From NCBI GenBank assembly GCA_900556705.1, contig USPT01000065.1, positions 1 to 5,638 of the forward strand: a stretch of 5,638 bases of DNA, in the 5' to 3' direction. Of this stretch, positions 1-4,994 are shown piece after piece. Below the pieces are notes generated by a model, which saw nothing but the letters and a program-made list of their open reading frames with translations, was not told the DNA's origin and searched no databases. Both the position numbers and the translations under genes were made by a program. Position 1 is the stretch's first letter, and each line of letters starts with the position of its first letter. This DNA comes from an uncultured Collinsella sp. Lineage in GTDB: Bacteria > Actinomycetota > Coriobacteriia > Coriobacteriales > Coriobacteriaceae.

Positions 1-853
1 GAGCGTCGTTTTGTTCTCCGCCCTTGGCGTCGCATCGGTGTTCATGGGTTTTTCGCCCTATGACCTCGACATTCAATTGCTTCAGGCCGTCGCGCAGACG
101 GCATCGTTTTTGATGGCGCTGCTGTGGTGGCGTTATCTGTGGCCGCGTTCGTTTATGGCACGCCGGCAAAGCGAGCACCCGCTCGGTGGGGGAGCAAGCG
201 CGGCATGGAAGCGCATTGCCTGCGTTGTCGTGATCGGCCTATCCATGCAGGTGGTCATTAGCTACCTATGCGACGGCGTGCTGTCGCTGCTGCCCGAGGT
301 CGCGGCAGACTATAGCGATCTCGTCGAGGAGACGGGCATGGGCGATACCAGCCTTCTTGCGGTCTTGACCACAGTGCTCGGCGCTCCGTTTTGCGAAGAG
401 CTCCTGGTGCGCGGCATCATCTTTGAGTTTTCGCTGCGTGCGTTTAATCCACAGTGCCGTTCGCTCTGGAAGCGCCGGCGCCGCGCGAACGCGCAGGACG
501 GCGCCATAGTGCCCTGGGCGGCCCCGAGTACCTGGGGAGTCGCCGCGGCAATCGTGCTGCAGGCGGCGGTCTTCGGCTTTATGCACATGAACTGGGTGCA
601 GAGCTGCTACGCGGGCGCTGCCGGCCTCATTTTTGGTTGGGTGTTCGTGACGACCGGAAAGCTCCGCTACACGATCCTGCTGCACTTTGCCTTTAATGCC
701 GGGTCGTATCTCATGGGGCTGCTGTGGTTTGTGAGCACACCGCTCGACCTTGTGGTCACGGTTGGCATCGCCGGCTTTGTGTTGGTAGAGGCGATGCGCT
801 CGCTGCTTCGATTGTGCATTCCCGTGTCGCGCGAAGCTGATCGGTCTGAGTAA
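1..853 (+). CDS. CPBP-family intramembrane metalloprotease, 5' end outside window
   Basis: This is a membrane-embedded protease of the CPBP (Abi/CAAX Rce1-like) family, probably a glutamate- or metal-dependent intramembrane peptidase; its substrate cannot be told from sequence. Numbered from the TTG at 11, motif 1 is EELLVRG with the Glu pair at 129-130 and Arg134. Motif 2 is FGFMH with Phe188 and His192, and motif 3 is LLHFAFN with His225 and Asn229. This is the full CPBP catalytic set in the usual order. Hydrophobic segments lie near 25-45, 70-95, 115-140, 175-215 and 220-265, consistent with a multi-pass inner membrane protein. An Arg-rich loop (about 143-170) separates motifs 1 and 2. The frame stays open to base 2 with no RBS before the TTG at 11, so the true start is probably upstream. 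It converges on the AraC-type gene with an 8-nt gap. Family assignment is firm; the role (maturation, immunity or signalling) is unknown. Confidence 0.88.
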   Translation, partial: SVVLFSALGVASVFMGFSPYDLDIQLLQAVAQTASFLMALLWWRYLWPRSFMARRQSEHPLGGGASAAWKRIACVVVIGLSMQVVISYLCDGVLSLLPEVAADYSDLVEETGMGDTSLLAVLTTVLGAPFCEELLVRGIIFEFSLRAFNPQCRSLWKRRRRANAQDGAIVPWAAPSTWGVAAAIVLQAAVFGFMHMNWVQSCYAGAAGLIFGWVFVTTGKLRYTILLHFAFNAGSYLMGLLWFVSTPLDLVVTVGIAGFVLVEAMRSLLRLCIPVSREADRSE

Positions 854-875
854 TAACGCCTTTAATTAGACCGAT
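840..875. other. Inverted repeat spanning both convergent stop codons
   Basis: ATCGGTCT (840-847) is the exact reverse complement of AGACCGAT (868-875). Pairing can continue inward with a G-T wobble, an A-T pair, a G/A mismatch and three more A/T pairs, which leaves an 8-nt loop at 854-861. The repeat covers the stop codons of the protease (851-853) and the regulator (862-864), so both transcripts would carry it at their 3' ends. Neither side is followed by a T tract, so it is not a canonical intrinsic terminator. It could still protect 3' ends or take part in termination from both directions. The repeat is seen directly; the function is inferred. Confidence 0.5.
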
Positions 876-1854
876 GCGTCCTGAACACACCTGGCGTTTC
901 GCCGAATGCTTCTTTAAATTTTGAGTAAAAGAATGACATGTTGGAGATGCCGACTTTTCGGGCTACATACTGCACGCTGCGCTCGGTGTTATTGAGAAGA
1001 TATGCCGCCTCTGTGAGCTGCTGGTTGAGCTTGATTTGCGAAAACGTTTTGCCGGTTTTTTGCTTGATCAAGCTGCTGAGATAGCTGGTGCTATAACCCG
1101 TATCGCTCGCAATGCTTTCGAGTGTGCAGTCGCCGTAGCTTCGCTCAATATGATTCAGAATCGACACGATGCGTTCGTCCGACATGATCGCCTGGTTATC
1201 AGTTGCGGAGCGTCGGTACAGTCCTCGAATGAGAACAAGGAATAGGCTGACGGCGAGGTGCCTCATGAGTTCATTGGAATAGGCATCTTTAAAGTGATAT
1301 TCGATAAAGAGCATCTCGATGAGGCGTCGCGCATGTCGGGCGTATTCCTCTGGAAGAATGAGATATTTTCGGGCCTCGCGGTTTTTGGACACAAAATCAA
1401 ATAGAAGATTCGTTAATGGTGACGCGCCGGGTAGCTGGCTCAGGAACAACGAATCGAACATTTCTTTTTTGAAGACGATCGAAATGACGATATCATGCTC
1501 GCCCTTAACGTATGGAACGCTTCTGACTACGCCGGTGTTGCAAATGAGCACGTCGCCCTTTTTAAGGAGTAGTCGCCGTCCGTTGACGATAAACGTGCAG
1601 ACGCCGTCGTACACGTAGTTAAGCTCCATATCCCGATTGATATGAGGAGGAATATCGGTAAAGCGCGACTCCTTGATAAGACCCACGGGGTTTTCGTCGA
1701 GAGTTTCTTTCCAATCAAACAGATAGACCTCTTCGCCGTTAATGGTTGTGGTTTCCACCCTGTTATATCGCGGGCTGAGCTCTCCCGGATGTGTGCGATG
1801 CCACTCTTCGGTCTCGGTATGCGTATAGAGCAGCTGTTTGAGATTCGAATCCAT
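862..1854 (-). CDS. AraC-family transcriptional regulator with N-terminal cupin-like sensor domain
   Basis: This 330-residue cytoplasmic DNA-binding protein is the likely regulator of the divergent beta-glucoside operon. Residues about 65-130 have the pattern of a cupin/AraC-binding beta barrel, with IPPH followed by ELNYVYDG and the LLLKKGDVLI turn typical of these sensor domains. Residues about 140-215 are a mainly helical linker. Residues about 228-328 form the AraC double helix-turn-helix: the first HTH is around 244-268 (LESIASDTGYSTSYLSSLIK) and the second around 293-318, followed by the signature FYSKFKEAFGETPGVFR. The ATG at 1854 is supported by GGAG (complement of 1861-1864) 6 nt upstream. 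The gene is clearly more AT-rich than both outer genes (1261-1320 about 37% G+C by hand count). Known relatives sense sugars and activate adjacent catabolic operons; the ligand here is inferred to be a beta-glucoside or its phosphate. Activator versus repressor cannot be decided from sequence. Confidence 0.92.
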   Translation of the reverse strand: MDSNLKQLLYTHTETEEWHRTHPGELSPRYNRVETTTINGEEVYLFDWKETLDENPVGLIKESRFTDIPPHINRDMELNYVYDGVCTFIVNGRRLLLKKGDVLICNTGVVRSVPYVKGEHDIVISIVFKKEMFDSLFLSQLPGASPLTNLLFDFVSKNREARKYLILPEEYARHARRLIEMLFIEYHFKDAYSNELMRHLAVSLFLVLIRGLYRRSATDNQAIMSDERIVSILNHIERSYGDCTLESIASDTGYSTSYLSSLIKQKTGKTFSQIKLNQQLTEAAYLLNNTERSVQYVARKVGISNMSFFYSKFKEAFGETPGVFRTHRSN

Positions 1855-1860
1855 GGGGTG

Positions 1861-1864
1861 CTCC
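1861..1864 (-). promoter_or_regulatory. Ribosome binding site of the AraC-type gene
   Basis: On the minus strand the sequence reads GGAG, then six bases, then the ATG at 1854. The spacing is normal and supports this start codon. Confidence 0.7.
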
Positions 1865-1871
1865 AGGGGTG

Positions 1872-1899
1872 AACGGTAGAACCGATGCCTTAAACGGTA
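1872..1899. promoter_or_regulatory. Candidate AraC-type operator: AACGGTA direct repeat, 21-bp period
   Basis: AACGGTA occurs at 1872-1878 and again at 1893-1899, exactly 21 bp apart, which is two helical turns on the same DNA face. Matching bases also flank the core (T at 1870 and 1891, A at 1881 and 1902). Tandem half-sites with this period are the usual arrangement for AraC-family binding, as at araI1-I2. The second copy touches the minus-strand TATAAT box by one base, so binding could repress the regulator's own gene while sitting upstream of the operon promoter. The first copy is also part of a small palindrome, CGGT-AGA-ACCG (1874-1884). A 7-mer repeat can occur by chance in 150 bp, so only the spacing and location lend weight. 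Confidence 0.4.
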
Positions 1900-1904
1900 T
1901 TATA
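1899..1904 (-). promoter_or_regulatory. Perfect -10 box for the AraC-type gene
   Basis: The minus strand carries an exact TATAAT here, about 45 bases before the ATG at 1854, implying a short leader of roughly 35-40 nt. No good -35 hexamer lies 16-18 bp upstream (the best is about TGGGTT), so the promoter may be weak or need a regulator. The same AT-rich block reads TATTAT on the plus strand (1898-1903), and a seven-A tract follows at 1908-1914. Confidence 0.45.
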
Positions 1905-1917
1905 GCTAAAAAAATGT

Positions 1918-1947
1918 TATAAACCCACGCTTTCTGTGCGATATCTT
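1918..1947 (+). promoter_or_regulatory. Weak candidate promoter of the glycosidase-permease operon
   Basis: TTATAA (1918-1923) and TATCTT (1942-1947) are separated by 18 bp and would start transcription near 1954, leaving a leader of about 54 nt. Both hexamers are poor matches to the consensus. That fits an activator-dependent promoter but also makes the call uncertain. No leader terminator hairpin of the kind used by BglG/LicT antitermination was seen between here and the start codon. Confidence 0.25.
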
Positions 1948-1996
1948 ATGCATCTTGTTCTTCCTAGTATTGGGTTATCCGCTGGAGCATCCGATC

Positions 1997-2003
1997 AAGG
2001 AGG
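1997..2003 (+). promoter_or_regulatory. Strong Shine-Dalgarno deciding the GH1 start
   Basis: AAGGAGG ends four bases before the ATG at 2008. It is a near-perfect ribosome binding site and shows that the in-frame GTG at 1936 is not the start. Confidence 0.85.
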
Positions 2004-2007
2004 GCAA

Positions 2008-3486
2008 ATGAGTAAGTTAAAACATGGGTTTGACTCCGACTTTTTATGGGGCGGAGCCATATCGTGCTCGCAGGCCGATGGTGCCTGGAATGAGGGCGGA
2101 AAGGGAAAGTCGACGCAGGATTGTCGATGGCTGGATGGTACCTGGACTCATGACCAGATTGAGGACAAGCATCAAAACAACCCCTTCTGCCATGACGAAC
2201 TAATGAACGCTCTCGCAGATGATGGTGTTGAGTTCTACCCGTTTAGGCGCGGTAACGACTTCTATCATCACTACCGTGAGGACATCGCGCTTTTTGCGGA
2301 GATGGGCCTCAAGCTGTTCCGCACCTCTATTTGCTGGAGCCGAATCTATCCTAACGGAGATGATCTTGAGCCTAACCGCGAAGGCATCGAGTGGTATCGA
2401 AGCATGCTGGGTGAGTGCAAAAAGCACGGCATTAAAACCTTCGTCACCATGCTCCACTATGACATCCCGGTAAATCTTGTCACCACATATGGGGGATGGA
2501 AGAATCGCAAGACGATTGATTTCTTCGCCCGCTATGTCGAGACAATCGTTACGGAATTGGGCGATCTGGTCGATTTCTGGCTGCCTTTTAACGAGTTCAA
2601 TGCAGCGCGTTTTTCGCCTTGGGACGGGGTCTGTCTGGTCAAAGACGAAGAGGGGGAGAACTTCGATCGAGCCATCTTCCAGTGCCTGCACCACGAGTTC
2701 GCTGCCAATGCGCGTGCCGTCGAGATTGTCCATCGTCTTTCGCCCGATACTCCCGTTGGCGGCATGATCGCTCGATTCTGTACGTATCCCGCCACCTGCC
2801 GTCCCGAAGATAACATGCAGGCTATTCACGACGACCAGTATTCCAACTGGTTCTATACGGACGTGATGGCTCGTGGAAAATACCCCGCTTATATGAATCG
2901 CTATTTCGACGCGTGCGATATCGAGATTCAAATGGAGCCGGGCGATGAAGAGCTCATCGCTCGCAACACGGTCGACTTCCTGGCCTTCTCGTACTACTTT
3001 TCCCAGGTATCCACCTGCGATCAGGGATGGGAGAAGACTGCGGGAAATCTGGTCATGGCAAACAAGAACCCTTATCTCGAGACGAGTGAGTGGGGCTGGC
3101 AGCTCGATCCCATTGGCCTGAGGGTTACCCTTAACCAGATGTATGACCGCTATGGGCTGCCCCTGTATATCGCCGAGAACGGCCTCGGTACATCTGATGT
3201 AGTCGAGGAGGATGGCAGCATCCACGACGAGTATCGAATCGATTATTTGCGCCAGCACATAAAGTGCCTTAAGGAAGCAGTGATCGATGGCGTTGACGTG
3301 CGCGGATACATGATCTGGGGATTCATTGACCTTGTTGCCTGCGGTCCTCTTACGATGGACAAGCGCTACGGGCTTATCTATGTCGATCTGGATAATTGCG
3401 GCAACGGCACTGCGGAGCGCTCGCGTAAAGACTCTTTCTATTGGTATCAGAAATGTATCGCCACTAATGGCGAGGATCTTGGGTAG
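2008..3486 (+). CDS. GH1 6-phospho-beta-glucosidase
   Basis: This 492-residue cytoplasmic retaining glycosidase should hydrolyse 6-phospho-beta-glucosides (cellobiose-, arbutin- or salicin-type phosphates) delivered by the downstream PTS permease, releasing glucose-6-phosphate. GH1 landmarks are present: FLWGGAISCSQADGAW near the N terminus with Gln22, FRTSICWSRIYPNG (104-116), His150 in MLHYDIP, the acid/base Glu196 in FNEFN, the nucleophile Glu390 in YIAENG, and Trp437. The C-terminal KRYGLIYVDLDN keeps Lys452 and Tyr454 of the 6-phosphate pocket, and the DNFEW motif of non-phospho glucosidases is absent. Length is normal for the family (about 470-490). The usual Ser of the phosphate loop (DLVSxSTGEM-type) is replaced by the run VACGPLTM. 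Fifteen Cys residues are spread through the chain. It resembles AscB/BglA proteins, but the exact sugar cannot be assigned. The permease gene follows after 11 nt. Confidence 0.93.
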   Translation: MSKLKHGFDSDFLWGGAISCSQADGAWNEGGKGKSTQDCRWLDGTWTHDQIEDKHQNNPFCHDELMNALADDGVEFYPFRRGNDFYHHYREDIALFAEMGLKLFRTSICWSRIYPNGDDLEPNREGIEWYRSMLGECKKHGIKTFVTMLHYDIPVNLVTTYGGWKNRKTIDFFARYVETIVTELGDLVDFWLPFNEFNAARFSPWDGVCLVKDEEGENFDRAIFQCLHHEFAANARAVEIVHRLSPDTPVGGMIARFCTYPATCRPEDNMQAIHDDQYSNWFYTDVMARGKYPAYMNRYFDACDIEIQMEPGDEELIARNTVDFLAFSYYFSQVSTCDQGWEKTAGNLVMANKNPYLETSEWGWQLDPIGLRVTLNQMYDRYGLPLYIAENGLGTSDVVEEDGSIHDEYRIDYLRQHIKCLKEAVIDGVDVRGYMIWGFIDLVACGPLTMDKRYGLIYVDLDNCGNGTAERSRKDSFYWYQKCIATNGEDLG

Positions 3487-3489
3487 GAG
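3485..3489 (+). promoter_or_regulatory. Shine-Dalgarno overlapping the GH1 stop codon
   Basis: AGGAG begins inside the TAG stop of the glycosidase and ends eight bases before the GTG at 3498. It selects that GTG over the in-frame GTG at 3489, which overlaps the Shine-Dalgarno itself. The arrangement implies translational coupling of the two genes. Confidence 0.75.
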
Positions 3490-3497
3490 TGATTGTC

Positions 3498-4868
3498 GTG
3501 GCAGACAAGAAGGAACTGGCCGCTCGTGTCCTCGAGCTCGTGGGCGGCGCCGATAACGTTGTTATGGCAACGCACTGCATTACAAGGCTCAGATTCAACC
3601 TGAAGGACGATAGCAAGGCAGATCTGGAGGCCCTTAAGACGCTTGACGGCGCCTTGGGCGCGCAGGTTAAAGACGGGCAGTGGCAGGTTATCATCGGCGC
3701 CAGCGTGGGGTCGGTATATGACGAATTGGAGCCCATGCTAGGTGACAGGATGGGTGGCGAGGTCTCCGCCGACGCCGAGCAGCCTGAGCTCCAAAAAGGT
3801 TCGGCTCGCGTATTCGATATCATCACCGGCATCTTCTCCGCTATCATTCCCGCACTGGTGGCGGGAGGCATCGTAAAGGGCATCCTGGCTGCTATCGCGG
3901 CTTTTGGAATCGACACGGGTGCCGGCGACTTTGCGATATTCAATATGATTTCGGATATCCCGTTCTACTTCTTGCCGTTTTTGCTGGCAATGTCTACAGC
4001 TGATAAGTTCCGGGTCAACCGTTCGCTTGCGCTTTGTGTTGCCGGATCGCTGATGTACCCGACCATTGTCAACGCTGTCGGTACGGGCGAGACGCCCCTT
4101 GCGCTGTTCGGTTTTGCGGTGCCGATTTTTAGCTACGCCGATTCCGTGTTCCCGGTTATCTTTGGCGTCATTGGCTTGTCTTTTGTATATCGCGCAATCG
4201 ACAAAGTCGTGCCGGATCTTTTTAAGCTCGTTGTCGTTCCGGCGCTCTCCCTTGCTATCGTGATTCCCGTCAACCTGTTTGTGCTCGCTCCGATTGGTGC
4301 CTGGTGCGGTCTTGGTCTTGCCAACGGTATCGTTTGGCTATTCTCGACGTTAGGCCCCGTTGCCGGTTTTCTGCTGGGCTTCTTTATGCCGCTTATCGTG
4401 CTCTTCGGCATGCACCAGTCAACGAGCCCCATCCAGATTTCCAATATCGCAACGCTGGGGTATGACTATCTGCTCCCGATCTCTTTCTGCCATAACCTCG
4501 CCGAAAGCGGTGCGTCTTTTGGTGCGGCCCTGCGCATGACCGATGAAAAGCTCAAGTCCGCTGCGATGACGTGCGCCTTCTCGGCATTTATGGGAATTTC
4601 CGAGCCTGCCTTGTTCACCGTTCAGGTTCCTAACAGGACTCCGCTTATCGCTGCGATGATCGCGGATGGCATTGGCGGCGCGCTCACCGTTGTTCTGGGC
4701 GCTAAGTGCTTCGGCTTTGTTATGCCTGGCATTACCTCGTTGCCCGTTTATGCCGATCCAAGCGGCAATCCCATGAACCTGATCATGATTGTCGCCTGCA
4801 TCGCTTTGACTTGGGTTATTTCCGCGACGCTCTCGTTTGCGCTCTATGGTCGTTTTGACAAAAAGTAA
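3498..4868 (+). CDS. PTS beta-glucoside transporter, EIIBC component (no EIIA domain)
   Basis: This 456-residue membrane permease takes up and phosphorylates a beta-glucoside. The EIIB domain is about residues 1-78. Its phosphorylated cysteine is Cys27 in ATHCITRLRF, the glucose-superfamily EIIB signature, followed by GALGAQVKDGQWQVIIG. A charged linker (79-103) leads into the EIIC domain (about 104-452), which has many hydrophobic segments. EIIC hallmarks are GMHQSTSPI (304-312) and GISEPALF (366-373), the latter close to the usual GITEPAIFG. The protein stops at GRFDKK with no room for the roughly 150-residue EIIA domain found in BglF, so it matches the B-C architecture of AscF, ScrA and TreB and must receive phosphate from an EIIA encoded elsewhere. 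Sucrose or trehalose specificity is possible from architecture alone, but the 6-phospho-beta-glucosidase partner argues for beta-glucosides. The GTG at 3498 is preferred for its RBS spacing and typical MADKKELA start. Confidence 0.92.
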   Translation: MADKKELAARVLELVGGADNVVMATHCITRLRFNLKDDSKADLEALKTLDGALGAQVKDGQWQVIIGASVGSVYDELEPMLGDRMGGEVSADAEQPELQKGSARVFDIITGIFSAIIPALVAGGIVKGILAAIAAFGIDTGAGDFAIFNMISDIPFYFLPFLLAMSTADKFRVNRSLALCVAGSLMYPTIVNAVGTGETPLALFGFAVPIFSYADSVFPVIFGVIGLSFVYRAIDKVVPDLFKLVVVPALSLAIVIPVNLFVLAPIGAWCGLGLANGIVWLFSTLGPVAGFLLGFFMPLIVLFGMHQSTSPIQISNIATLGYDYLLPISFCHNLAESGASFGAALRMTDEKLKSAAMTCAFSAFMGISEPALFTVQVPNRTPLIAAMIADGIGGALTVVLGAKCFGFVMPGITSLPVYADPSGNPMNLIMIVACIALTWVISATLSFALYGRFDKK

Positions 4869-4897
4869 CGACGTTTTGAGATAGACAATATTAATCG

Positions 4898-4940
4898 GCC
4901 GCTCGCCGGGGAATCGTTTTACGACGCCCCGGCGAGCGGC
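4898..4940. terminator. GC-rich hairpin terminator, probably bidirectional
   Basis: GCCGCTCGCCGGGG (4898-4911) pairs perfectly over 14 bp with CCCCGGCGAGCGGC (4927-4940). Inside the 15-nt loop a second short stem, TCGT/ACGA around TTT, extends the structure past a 2x2 internal loop. It lies 29 bp after the permease stop and about 55 bp beyond the stop of the convergent radical SAM gene, so it can serve both. On the plus strand ATTTCATT follows, a broken T-rich run. On the minus strand the following bases are ATTAATATT. Neither is a strong U tract, which is common in high-GC organisms. Confidence 0.8.
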
Positions 4941-4962
4941 ATTTCATTGGTGGGGGCGTGTG

Positions 4963-4986
4963 TGCCGCCAGCGGCGGCATGCCGCC
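4963..4986. repeat. GC-rich palindromes downstream of the radical SAM gene
   Basis: TGCCGCC (4963-4969) and GGCGGCA (4973-4979) form a 7-bp stem with a 3-nt loop. The overlapping GGCGGCATGCCGCC (4973-4986) is a perfect 14-bp palindrome. The two structures are mutually exclusive. They sit 9 bp beyond the stop codon of the minus-strand gene (4995-4997), where they would be in its 3' untranslated region. No T tract follows on the minus strand (it continues CACACACGCCC), so termination is more likely at the large hairpin further on. Confidence 0.45.
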
Positions 4987-4994
4987 TCGCCGCG

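Noticed and set aside
1918..1980. Inverted pair ATAAACCCA / TGGGTTAT in the divergent region
   Set aside because: It needs a one-base bulge, the arms are about 45 bp apart, and eight-base partial matches are expected by chance. It is too weak to call an operator.
1936..2007. N-terminal extension of the GH1 protein from the GTG at 1936
   Set aside because: There is no RBS before this GTG. The extension has no family similarity, and AAGGAGG directly precedes the ATG at 2008, which gives a normal GH1 N terminus.
1948..2007. BglG/LicT-type RAT or leader terminator before the GH1 gene
   Set aside because: I looked for one because of the operon type. No GC-rich hairpin followed by a T run is present in the leader.
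2200..3258. 352-codon open frame on the minus strand
   Set aside because: It lies wholly inside the GH1 gene, whose catalytic motifs and strong RBS leave no doubt. Its translation shows no recognisable domain, and long antisense frames are common opposite GC-rich genes.
3489..3497. GTG at 3489 as the EIIBC start
   Set aside because: The AGGAG sequence ends on the first base of this codon, so spacing is impossible. The GTG at 3498 has an 8-nt gap and gives the typical EIIB start.
3464..3943. 159-codon minus-strand open frame over the glycosidase-permease junction
   Set aside because: It is antisense to well-supported genes and low in complexity (Ser/Ala/Pro-rich), with no recognisable motif.
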